Assembly: GCA_020845495.1 (NCBI GenBank)
Contig: JADLFM010000010.1
Coordinates: forward strand, 1 to 64,000
Direction of reading: 5' to 3'
DNA from: Chloroflexota bacterium
Lineage (GTDB): Bacteria; Chloroflexota; UBA6077; JACCZL01
Length of the DNA: 64,000 nt
The translations under genes and the position numbers were made by a program. This document shows positions 43,404-50,980 of the stretch, one piece after another (position 1 is the first letter of the stretch; the number at the start of each line of letters is the position of its first letter). The notes beneath the pieces are model-generated. The model ran no database searches and was not told the DNA's origin. It worked only from the letters and a program-made list of their open reading frames with translations.

Positions 43404-44681
43404 ATGGGCAAGACGCTGTTCGTGGTGAGTGCGACCTACTCGCGCGGCACGCCCGACACTCGGGAGGGACCGATCAAGGACTACGTCGCGATTGCCGACC
43501 GGCTCGACGCCGACGTTCTCGACTGGGCAGCTACCCGACAGTCACGCGTCGGCCGGCTGGCCGCCCGCGTCGTCGGACTCGGCGCCGCGCAGGCGCTGCT
43601 CGCGTTTCTCCGTCGGCGCCAGTATGACCTCGTCCTGACCGACGGCGAGCACATTGGCCTCCCGCTGGCAACGCTCCTCAAACTGACCGGGCGGCGCTTT
43701 CCACACATCACGATCGGCCACCGGCTCTCCTCCGCGAAGAAGCGCCTGTTCTTCACCCGACTGCGCGTCCAGACGCACGTCGACGCGATCGTGCTCCATT
43801 CCCGCCGCCAGTACGACGTCGCCATCCGCGAGCTTGGCCTCGATCCAGACCAGTTGGCGCTCGTGCCGTATCAGGTCGACCCGGAATTCTGGCGACCGAT
43901 GGACGTGCCAGAGGAACGACTCATCGTGAGCGCGGGTCTCGAGTACCGTGACTACCCGACGCTCTTCCAGGCGGTCGACGGCCTCGACGCACAGGTCGTG
44001 GTCGGCGCCGCCAGCAACTGGTCGCGCCGACGGAACACCGCCCTCGATGCGCCGCGCCCCTCGAACGTATCCGTCAGTAGCTTTGACTATCATGGACTCC
44101 GCGCACTATTTGCGCGGGCGTCGGTCATCGCGGTGCCGGTCGACGACGTGGACTTCCAGGCCGGCGTGACGACAGTGCTCGAGGCGATGGCGATGGGCAA
44201 GGCGGTCGTAGTCACCCACAGCTACGGCCAGACCGACGTCATCGAGGACCGCCGCATGGTGACGCGCGGCGCACAGGAGCGGTCGCGTCCGATCAGTCTG
44301 CTCCGCACGCTGGCTGCGGAAGCCGATGTCGAGATCGGCCCGAACGGGTTCTACGTCCCTCCGCATGACCCCGCCGCCCTTCGCCGAGCGCTCGTCTACC
44401 TGCTCGATCATCCGGAAGACCGGGCCCGCCTCGGTGCGGCCGGGCGGCGAGCCGTCGAGCGGCTGATGCGCGTCGACCAGTTCGCCGATCGGATCGCCCG
44501 CGTCGTCGAGCACGTGCGCCAGCAGCACCGAGGGGCGCGCGAGGAACGAACGGGCCAGGAGACGGCGTCGAGCGGCCCGGCCGCCCAGTACGTCGCCCAC
44601 CGAAACGGCTACGCCGCCAAGGCGTCCATCCGCTCACGACGGAGCATGTCTGTTCCAGCCTCCCGTAGTGAAGCCTCCTGA
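43404..44681 (+). CDS. glycosyltransferase, GT4-like
   Basis: Predicted 425 residues with a GT-B fold. LIVSAGLEYRDYPTL starts the C-terminal domain, and AVPVDDVDFQAGVTTVLEAMAMGKAVVVTHSYGQTD is the donor-binding segment. The N-terminal domain includes ITIGHRLSSAKK. The C-terminal 40 residues are basic and disordered. ATG 43404 follows gagagagg; a TTG codon directly before it is less likely. Substrate unknown. Confidence 0.85.
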   Translation: MGKTLFVVSATYSRGTPDTREGPIKDYVAIADRLDADVLDWAATRQSRVGRLAARVVGLGAAQALLAFLRRRQYDLVLTDGEHIGLPLATLLKLTGRRFPHITIGHRLSSAKKRLFFTRLRVQTHVDAIVLHSRRQYDVAIRELGLDPDQLALVPYQVDPEFWRPMDVPEERLIVSAGLEYRDYPTLFQAVDGLDAQVVVGAASNWSRRRNTALDAPRPSNVSVSSFDYHGLRALFARASVIAVPVDDVDFQAGVTTVLEAMAMGKAVVVTHSYGQTDVIEDRRMVTRGAQERSRPISLLRTLAAEADVEIGPNGFYVPPHDPAALRRALVYLLDHPEDRARLGAAGRRAVERLMRVDQFADRIARVVEHVRQQHRGAREERTGQETASSGPAAQYVAHRNGYAAKASIRSRRSMSVPASRSEAS

Positions 44682-44810
44682 GCGCACACCTCGATCCTCC
44701 ATCGGCCCTCCGTTCGCCAGACGGTTGGGCCGGAGCGTGACGCCGCCACCTGCCCGTACCTCCTGACGACGCGCACCATACAGCGCGGCCGGAGCAGCCT
44801 CGGAGCGAGC

Positions 44811-46124
44811 ATGACTGCCAGCACGTTCGTCCCCGATTCAACCCGCGCCTGCCGGGGCAGCCTGCGTCGTCACTCAACTCACGCCGCGACCGGTAGCACG
44901 GTGCGCGGCTGGCCAGGGTGGCTGCGCGTCCTGGCCAGCGTGCCGCTCGGGCTCGTTGGAGCGGGCGTGGCCGCACTGACTGGCTACTTGCTCGCGCTGA
45001 CTGGGGCCGCGCTGCTCGGGCGGCGCCAACTCCCACCAGACGGCCCGGCACGCCGACGTTTCGCGCTCCTGATCCCGGCGCATGACGAAGAAGCGTCGAT
45101 CGGGCGGCTGCTGACGAGCGCTCGAGCCCTCGACTATCCGCCCAATCGCGTCGACGTGTACGTCGTCGCCGACAACTGCCAGGACCGGACGGCAGCGGTC
45201 GCGCGGGACGGCGGGGCCATCGTGGAGGAGCGCTTCGACGAGGCCGAGCGGGGGAAAGGTTTTGCCCTGCGCTGGCTGCTCAGCCGGATCCGGCAGCGTG
45301 GCGAGCGGTACGACGCCTACGTCGTCATCGATGCTGACACGGTAGTCGCCCCGAACCTGCTGCGGCGCTTCGATGCCCACTTCGAGGCTGGCAGCCAGGT
45401 CGTTCAGGCGTACTACACGGTGCTGAACGCCGGGGAGTCGCCGCTCGCGGCGCTACGCTCCGGGGCGCTGACCGCCGTCCATTACCTCCGACCCCTCGGC
45501 CGGTCGGTCCTGGGCCTCTCCTGCGGCCTGAAGGGCAACGGGATGGCCTTCAGCGCACCGGTCCTCGAACGGTTCGGCTGGGAGTGGTTCACCCTGGCCG
45601 AGGACGTCGAACTCCACCTCGCGCTCGTGGCGGCTGGCATCGGCGTGGACTTCGCGCCCGAGACCAGGGTCCGGGCCGACATGCCGGTCACGTTCACACA
45701 GGCGACGAGTCAGAACGAGCGCTGGGAGCGCGGCCGGCTCGAGATGGTTCGTGCCCGCGCAGCACGACTCCTGCTCGACGGGCTTCGGCACCGCGACCCG
45801 ATGCAGGTAGACGCCGCCGTCGAGCAGATCATCCCGCCCCTTTCGGTGCCGTTCGTGGCGGCCGGCCTCGGGCTCATCGCTGGCGCCAGCCTGCGGCTGC
45901 GTCTCACGACGGTGCTGGCAGCCGGGAGCCTCATCGGACAGGTCGTGTACCTGCTGGCTGCGCTCCGCCTGGCGGACGCGCCAGCGCGCGTGTACGTGGC
46001 CCTGCTCTACGCACCGCCCTACATCGCCTGGAAAGCGTGGCTGTATGCCCGCTCATTCGGGGCACGCGGCAGCAGCCGCTGGATCAGGACCGCCCGTACC
46101 CCCAACCCCAACCTGCCCGCCTGA
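44811..46124 (+). CDS. membrane glycosyltransferase family 2 (NodC/cellulose-synthase-like)
   Basis: Predicted 437 residues. A transmembrane pair at about 42-70 precedes the GT-A domain: LIPAHDEEASI, VVADNCQDRT, VVIDADTVVAP (DxD), TLAEDVELHLAL (ED) and TSQNERWERGR, corresponding to the Q(Q/R)xRW motif of processive synthases. Two or three C-terminal helices (about 345-425) follow. It may synthesise a polymer or add a lipid-linked sugar independently of Wzy. The end of the gene is caught in a 16-bp tandem duplication that copies its stop. Confidence 0.88.
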   Translation: MTASTFVPDSTRACRGSLRRHSTHAATGSTVRGWPGWLRVLASVPLGLVGAGVAALTGYLLALTGAALLGRRQLPPDGPARRRFALLIPAHDEEASIGRLLTSARALDYPPNRVDVYVVADNCQDRTAAVARDGGAIVEERFDEAERGKGFALRWLLSRIRQRGERYDAYVVIDADTVVAPNLLRRFDAHFEAGSQVVQAYYTVLNAGESPLAALRSGALTAVHYLRPLGRSVLGLSCGLKGNGMAFSAPVLERFGWEWFTLAEDVELHLALVAAGIGVDFAPETRVRADMPVTFTQATSQNERWERGRLEMVRARAARLLLDGLRHRDPMQVDAAVEQIIPPLSVPFVAAGLGLIAGASLRLRLTTVLAAGSLIGQVVYLLAALRLADAPARVYVALLYAPPYIAWKAWLYARSFGARGSSRWIRTARTPNPNLPA

Positions 46125-46160
46125 CACCAGCGCCGCCTGACACCAGCGCCGCCTGACACT
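46118..46160. repeat. 16-bp tandem duplication spanning a stop codon
   Basis: cgcctgacaccagcgc occurs at 46118-46133 and 46134-46149, with a third partial copy (46150-46160). The TGA stop of the membrane glycosyltransferase (46122-46124) lies in the first unit, so TGA recurs twice just downstream. Confidence 0.9.
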
Positions 46161-46186
46161 GCTCTCTGGCTCAGCGAGCGCGCCTG

Positions 46187-46226
46187 GCCACGTCAGCTAC
46201 CCAGTTGCCACGTCAGCTACCCAGTT
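46187..46226. repeat. 20-bp perfect tandem duplication
   Basis: gccacgtcagctacccagtt is repeated exactly at 46187-46206 and 46207-46226, followed by gcca of a third copy. It lies in the 592-base gap between the membrane glycosyltransferase and the helix-turn-helix gene. Confidence 0.9.
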
Positions 46227-46369
46227 GCCACGGCGAGTGTGGCCGATTGCCGCCCGAGCAGGCGTCGTTTCGGCCCTGCCGTGCTCGCGTTCGCGGCGTC
46301 ACAGCGACTCGCCGCCGGCGTGGCGGAGGCCGACCGTCGGCGCGGTTGCCTCCAGACCTACCCACACTC

Positions 46370-46386
46370 ATTGACCGTGCGTCAAT
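46370..46386. promoter_or_regulatory. short inverted repeat, possible operator
   Basis: attgac (46370-46375) and gtcaat (46381-46386) are exact reverse complements around 5 bases. The site lies 85 bases upstream of a good promoter (46471-46499) and could bind a regulator. Confidence 0.3.
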
Positions 46387-46470
46387 AGACGAGGGGGGCG
46401 GGTCAGGGGTATTGTGCATTGTGATGCAACCGAAACCTGTGCCCGTCGTCTCTCGAAGTGGGAAGTCCGC

Positions 46471-46499
46471 TTGACCGCCCAGCGGATCCGGCGGATACT
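46471..46499 (+). promoter_or_regulatory. sigma-70-type promoter
   Basis: ttgacc (46471-46476), a 17-base spacer, then gatact (46494-46499). Transcription would start near 46506 and run about 210 bases to the helix-turn-helix gene at 46717, through two hairpins. Confidence 0.55.
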
Positions 46500-46506
46500 A
46501 GTCGAC

Positions 46507-46560
46507 GGGCGCGGAACGCCCGAAAACGCAAACGGACCGCGGCTGCCACACCGCGGTCCG
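46507..46560 (+). other. structured leader with two hairpins
   Basis: gggcg/cgccc (46507-46511, 46517-46521) is followed by aaaacgcaaa and then by the perfect 10-bp stem cggaccgcgg/ccgcggtccg (46533-46542, 46551-46560; 8-base loop). The first hairpin starts at the predicted transcript 5' end. On the minus strand the second stem is followed by tttgcgtttt and would look like a terminator, but no minus gene reaches it. Confidence 0.5.
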
Positions 46561-46716
46561 TGCATATCTTCACTGCCGTAGGGCTCGCTGTACCACCAGC
46601 GAGGCTCCGGCGAGGCCGTTCGGGACGATGGGAGCTTGCCAGGGCCACCCGTCACCGTACCCCGACACGGTACTACGTCGGTGTGCCCTACGTCAAGTAG
46701 GGGGAACTGACAGGAC

Positions 46717-47676
46717 GTGTCGGACGAGACGAGCGACAACCGTTGGGAGCAGCGTTTGAGCCCGCTTATCGTCAAGGGTGGTGTCCTGCCAGCGCCGTCG
46801 GTTCTCCTTCGGCACGCCGGCCAGCTCAACCTGACGCCACAAGAGCTCGTGCTGTGTCTGTACATTCTGGACAAGAAGTGGGGCGCGGACTGGCCCTACG
46901 TCTCGATGCTCCAGGCGGCCGACGAGCTTGGCCGACACAAGAACAAGGTGTATGCCTGGAAGCACTCGCTGATCCAGAAGGGCTATCTGGTCGCGACGCC
47001 CCGCACGGTGCCCGGCATCGGACGGCGGGCCGACTACTGCGATCTGTCCGGCCTGTTCTCCGCCCTCGAGCGGCTCGTCCTGACCGAGGCCGTCGAGCAG
47101 GCACGTGGAGATCTGCCGCTACCACTGTACGACGCGAGCGGGTTGTCCACACTATCCACAGGCCGCAGCACCCTTTCCAGGGCACCGCGTAGCACCGAAA
47201 ACGGTGTAGCGCAGGGCACCGAAGGCGGGGCAACGGGCGGCACCGAAATGAGGGCTTCGCGTAGCACCGCCAGCAGGGCACGAAAAAAAGATCCTCCGAA
47301 AAAGTCCGGACCGGAAGATCCGACCGAAGAACCGGCCCAACAAAGTCCGTCACGACGGTCGGGCGCGATGCGCGCCCCGATCGCAGCGCCAGAGCTCGAG
47401 GAGTTGGTAGCGCGCATCGAGCAGTGCGGACGGGAGTTCCGGGATGACGACCCTGGACGGTCACGTGCGCGGGCGCACCACGTCTGGTGGAACAGCGGCC
47501 TGCCGCGTGGACGCTTCCTCACCCTCGTGGATCAGGCGCGTGAGCGGACGCGCGAACAGGTTAGCCGAGGTAAGGTCCGGAGCGGCGCGGCCGGCCAGCG
47601 CCGCGCCATGGGCTACTTCTTCGCCATCCTCGAAGACCTGGTGAGCGACGCGCCAGGCGTGGCGAGTGGCGAGTAA
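46717..47676 (+). CDS. helix-turn-helix protein, DnaD/replication-initiator-like N-terminus
   Basis: Predicted 319 residues. The N-terminal 115 residues look like a winged helix: LTPQELVLCLYILDKKWG, MLQAADELGRHKNKVYAWKHSLIQKGYLV. Residues about 145-225 are low-complexity Ser/Thr/Arg/Gly with repeated GTE/RSTE elements from a short DNA repeat (about 47187-47280). A helical C-terminal domain (about 232-315) has ARAHHVWWNSGLPRGRFLTLVDQAR. Such architecture fits plasmid/phage replication or regulatory proteins. GTG 46717 is the start. With the adjacent recombinase it may belong to an integrated element. Function inferred. Confidence 0.65.
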   Translation: MSDETSDNRWEQRLSPLIVKGGVLPAPSVLLRHAGQLNLTPQELVLCLYILDKKWGADWPYVSMLQAADELGRHKNKVYAWKHSLIQKGYLVATPRTVPGIGRRADYCDLSGLFSALERLVLTEAVEQARGDLPLPLYDASGLSTLSTGRSTLSRAPRSTENGVAQGTEGGATGGTEMRASRSTASRARKKDPPKKSGPEDPTEEPAQQSPSRRSGAMRAPIAAPELEELVARIEQCGREFRDDDPGRSRARAHHVWWNSGLPRGRFLTLVDQARERTREQVSRGKVRSGAAGQRRAMGYFFAILEDLVSDAPGVASGE

Positions 47677-47776
47677 CACCCGTCGTCAGCGGTCAGTCTG
47701 CCGCGGTCGGGAGACGAGACGCTACGGGGCGTGACTCCGGCGAGCCGTGAGCTGAACCCTGGCACCTGGCGCCGCC

Positions 47777-48826
47777 TTACTCGCCAGGCTCGATTCGCTC
47801 CTCCGGGGGCAGCGTGAAGCGGTCGAAGGCTTCGCGGAGGCGGCTCGTCTCGTAGTGGGCGTAGATCCGCTTCGTCGTGTCAGGGCTGGCATGGCCGAGG
47901 ATATCCTGGACCTCCGAGAGATCGGCGCCGCGATTGAGCAGCAGGCTGGCGCGATCGTGGCGGAAGGCGTGAGGCGTCGCCTGGGAGCCGACGGCGGCAG
48001 CGACCCGCTTGACCAGGGCGTAGATAGTATCGGCAGAGAGGCGCCAGCGCTCGCCGCGCAGGCCGGGGGCGCCGCGCCCCGCGTCGTGGCGCAGGAAGAG
48101 CGGTCGGGAGCGGTCGGCACGAGCCTCCAGGTAGGCGCGAATGGCGGCTGAGGTCGGCGCATCGAAGAAGATGACCCGCTCGCGCCCGCCTTTGCCGGTG
48201 ATGAGCGCCTGAGCGGCTCGGCCGTCGTTGACGTCGTCGCGGTTGAGGCGGACGGCCTCGTCGCGGCGGATCGCGGTGGTGTAGAGCACCCGCAGGATCG
48301 CACGGTCGCGCAGGGCAGCCAGGCGCGCGGCGGACCCGGTCGGGAGCGGGCACGACTCCAGGTAGACCAGCATGTGCGGGATGCGGTCGTCGACGCGAGG
48401 GGTGCGGTAGTGGGCGCGTGCCACAACCTGATCCAGACCTGCGCGGAGTTGTTCGTAGCCAGCCGGGGCCTGACCGTGACGGTCTAAGAAGCGACAGAAG
48501 GCGCGGGCACCGGCCAGATAGGTGGCACAGGTCCGTGAGGAGGTACCGTACCGCCCGACGCACCAGAGATAGAAGCCTTCGAGCAGGTCCAGGGGGAGAA
48601 TTCTGGTGGAGACCTGTGGTGTGACTCCGCGTTCCGCAAGGGAGTCCATCAGCCGATCGAGGGCGGTGGCGTAGGTCCGGCGGGTTCGCTCAGAGCGGCC
48701 AGCCAGACTGCGGATGAAGAGGTCGCGCGCATGAGCGAGCGAGAGCGCACCGGAGCCGACACCGGAGCCAGCGAGGCTCTCGTCGGGCGTGGCGATGTGT
48801 GTGGTCGTGCTAATCCGCATTATCAT
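47777..48826 (-). CDS. tyrosine recombinase / integrase
   Basis: Predicted 349 residues from ATG 48826; a TTG at 48850 and ATG at 48820 are alternatives. A core-binding SAM-like domain (about 35-135) precedes the catalytic domain with Arg in TTAIRRDEAVRL, HAFRHDRAS (H-x-x-R), LGHAS and the nucleophile Tyr in TKRIYAHY. It would cut and join DNA at specific sites. No att duplication could be recognised. It converges with the helix-turn-helix gene, 100 bases apart, as in small integrated elements. Confidence 0.93.
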   Translation of the reverse strand: MIMRISTTTHIATPDESLAGSGVGSGALSLAHARDLFIRSLAGRSERTRRTYATALDRLMDSLAERGVTPQVSTRILPLDLLEGFYLWCVGRYGTSSRTCATYLAGARAFCRFLDRHGQAPAGYEQLRAGLDQVVARAHYRTPRVDDRIPHMLVYLESCPLPTGSAARLAALRDRAILRVLYTTAIRRDEAVRLNRDDVNDGRAAQALITGKGGRERVIFFDAPTSAAIRAYLEARADRSRPLFLRHDAGRGAPGLRGERWRLSADTIYALVKRVAAAVGSQATPHAFRHDRASLLLNRGADLSEVQDILGHASPDTTKRIYAHYETSRLREAFDRFTLPPEERIEPGE

Positions 48827-49456
48827 GACCAGTGGAGAGCACGCCTTCAACGGGCGGGCGGGTACGTGGTAGCGCGGTGCGGTAGCAGCAGCAGGAGGCG
48901 ATCGCTGCAGCTACACCCCGCCGACCTGCCACGTCATGCCAGACACCTGAGCGGTCCAGCCGGCATCCCGACTGGAGGCGGCTTCGCCGGACACCCGGGC
49001 GGTGGCGGCTTGTCGGGCCAACTGGCGCAGGGCACGGCGGAAGCCACCGATGACTCCCCATAACAGGTTGGTGGCGCCGAGCGCGGCAGTGTGCCAGGAG
49101 ATACCGAGACGACTGTTTGAGGGCGATCCGCATGGAGCAAGGGTAGGCCAGTGCCGAGGCCGGCAGGGATGCTCGTCGCTCACAAGCCCGCCACAAGTGG
49201 CATATGGACTACACATAAACGTTGAACAGATCGGTTGTCAGTCACGCCTAACGCCACCAACGCAGGTCTGGGGTGGATCTTGTTCTCTGTGAGATCAATG
49301 TTTATGTGCATTTCCAATGGAGCATCCTGAGTGTTGTTCTGGCTCCGGAGCGATGCGGCGAGCGATGAACCATGCCGAGCCACGATGAAAGCGGCCGTGC
49401 TCGCTCGGTGCGCTCTACTGCCCCGTACTCACACCCAGACGTTGATTCCGACGGGC
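48827..49456. other. 630-bp region upstream of the recombinase
   Basis: No intact gene is supported. On the minus strand, about 48911-49140 could encode a short hydrophobic/basic product (LGISWHTAALGATNLLWGV... GGFRRALRQL) if a frameshift near 49110 joined it to an ATG at 49134, so it may be a gene remnant. It also contains the 97-bp element with inverted ends at 49212-49308. Confidence 0.35.
49212..49308. repeat. 97-bp element with 14-bp inverted ends
   Basis: cacataaacgttga (49212-49225) and tcaatgtttatgtg (49295-49308) match as reverse complements at 13 of 14 positions. The ends are far lower in GC than the surroundings. Inside, gaacagatc and gatcttgttc form a second imperfect inverted pair. 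It could be a miniature transposon, a recombinase-binding site or a regulatory structure. No clear target-site duplication flanks it. Confidence 0.55.
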
Positions 49457-49531
49457 TCAGTACAAGCCCAGCAGCCGAAGCACGACCACGATCACGACGA
49501 TGGTGCCGATGACGTACAGAATCGAGTACAC
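49457..49531 (-). CDS. 24-residue membrane peptide
   Basis: GTG 49531 has gggagg 8 bases upstream and opens a 24-codon frame ending TGA. The product is one hydrophobic helix (YSILYVIGTIVVIVVVLRLL) with one Arg. Very small single-helix proteins with this pattern are known in many bacteria, and some act as membrane stress or regulatory peptides. A much longer in-frame reading on the same strand has no such support. The ribosome site makes this a likely real gene. Confidence 0.55.
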   Translation of the reverse strand: MYSILYVIGTIVVIVVVLRLLGLY

Positions 49532-50019
49532 GGTCGTGACCTCCCTTCCGGTCGCCCCTCTTGGGCATGCTACGTGCCAGCCCGCTATCCGACTCCCCGC
49601 CCTGGTCCTAGGGAGCCCTCGAAATCGTCGGCCAGGCGACCGGACGAGTGCCCACGTTCGCTCATGCCCTTGGCCCAGACGAGGCGCCCGGCCCACAAGG
49701 CCGACGTGAAGGCCCCGAGGTACAGACCGAGTCTGATGTAGTACCCTCGCAGACACGGTCGCGTTGTACTCGCCTGGTGTCCCGGCTACGATGAGGTGCA
49801 CCCGGGCGGCGGATGGCGGCTCAGGCAGGCGGCTCAGGCAGGCGGGCATGGACGCGCCGATGGAGACCGTGCTTCCCCTCTCCGAGTGCCCCCTCAGAGC
49901 GAGCACGGCCTGAGCGCCATCGACGAACGCCACGCCCGCGGCAGTGGCAGCAGTGAGTGCAGACACCGACACGCAATCGGCGCCGACACGCTGTCGGCAT
50001 TGTGAGGAGGGACCGCGAC
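49532..50019. other. 488-bp divergent gap before the SDR gene
   Basis: Contains the ribosome site of the small peptide gene (49540-49545) and of the SDR gene (ggaggg, 50006-50011). A near-repeat gcggctcaggcag is doubled at about 49827-49848. No other gene or promoter could be supported. Confidence 0.4.
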
Positions 50020-50784
50020 ATGGCTCGACCGGCCGGGACACCCGTGGCGATCGTGACGGGGGCGGGACGTGGGATCGGCCGCGCCATTGCTCTGGCGCTG
50101 GGGACCGATGGCTACCGGGTCGCCGTGGTCGATCTCGCCGCCGACAACGCCGGGGCCACTGCCGGGCTGCTCGCCGACCGGGGAGCGCCTGCGAGCGTGG
50201 TCTATCAAGCTGACGTGCGGGAGTACGCCCGCGCCCAGGAGGTCGTCCTCGACCTCTACGAACGATATGGGCGGGTCGACGCTCTCATCAACAACGCCGG
50301 CATCGCTTCGCCTACGCCATTCACCGCCTTGACCGAGGCCGACTGGGACCGGACGCTTGGCGTCCATCTGAAAGGCTCTTTCAACTGGTCGCACGCCGTG
50401 GTGCCGGGCATGCTCGAACGTGGATGGGGCCGAATCATCTGCATCTCGTCGATGAACGCCAAGCACGGCGGCGCCTACCCGGCGCTGAGCAAGACAGCGT
50501 ACGCGGCGGCGAAGGCCGGTATGCTCGGGCTCGTGCGTGGGCTTGCCCGCGAGGTTGCACCTTACGTCACCGTCAACGCCGTCTGCCCCGGCCTGATCCG
50601 GACCGAGTTGTCGGCCGCCATGTACGAGGGCTCGCGCGGCGAGGCGGTAGCGGCCGCCATCCCGGCCGGACGGATCGGCGAGCCAGAGGACATCGCGGAC
50701 GCCGTGGCCTTCCTCGTGTCCGAGCGGGCAAGCTACATCACCGGCGAGGCGCTCGACGTGAACGGCGGCGTCTACATGGATTGA
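50020..50784 (+). CDS. SDR-family NAD(P)-dependent oxidoreductase
   Basis: Predicted 254 residues. TGAGRGIG (13-20) binds the cofactor, NNAG is at 91-94, and the catalytic Tyr161-x3-Lys165 is in YAAAK with a Ser pair at 143-144. The Ser-Tyr spacing is four residues longer than usual, with KHGGAYPALSK inserted. CPGLIRTEL and the C-terminal GGVYMD are typical. ATG 50020 follows ggaggg. It probably acts on a sugar, polyol or 3-oxoacyl substrate. Not in an obvious operon. Confidence 0.9.
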   Translation: MARPAGTPVAIVTGAGRGIGRAIALALGTDGYRVAVVDLAADNAGATAGLLADRGAPASVVYQADVREYARAQEVVLDLYERYGRVDALINNAGIASPTPFTALTEADWDRTLGVHLKGSFNWSHAVVPGMLERGWGRIICISSMNAKHGGAYPALSKTAYAAAKAGMLGLVRGLAREVAPYVTVNAVCPGLIRTELSAAMYEGSRGEAVAAAIPAGRIGEPEDIADAVAFLVSERASYITGEALDVNGGVYMD

Positions 50785-50980
50785 GTGGCGGGACCAGGCG
50801 GTACCGGGCGAGGCCAGCGGCCAGGCAGCCACGACCGGGTGACGCCACCGGCGAAGCGGCTACAACGAGACGACCGCCTCAACCGAGCGGCGACTGCGCA
50901 TGACCGGCCCTGGCGAGTGAAACGACGTAGCGGGGGCTGACCACATCGGCGGGAGCGTCCCGCGCCAGAGGAGAGGCTCG

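Noticed and set aside
46533..46560. 10-bp hairpin as a minus-strand terminator
   Set aside because: It is followed by T-rich sequence on the minus strand, but no minus-strand gene ends near it; a plus-strand leader is preferred.
49532..50041. Long N-terminal extension of the 24-residue membrane peptide
   Set aside because: The extra 170 residues have no motif, and a good ribosome site lies directly before the short start.
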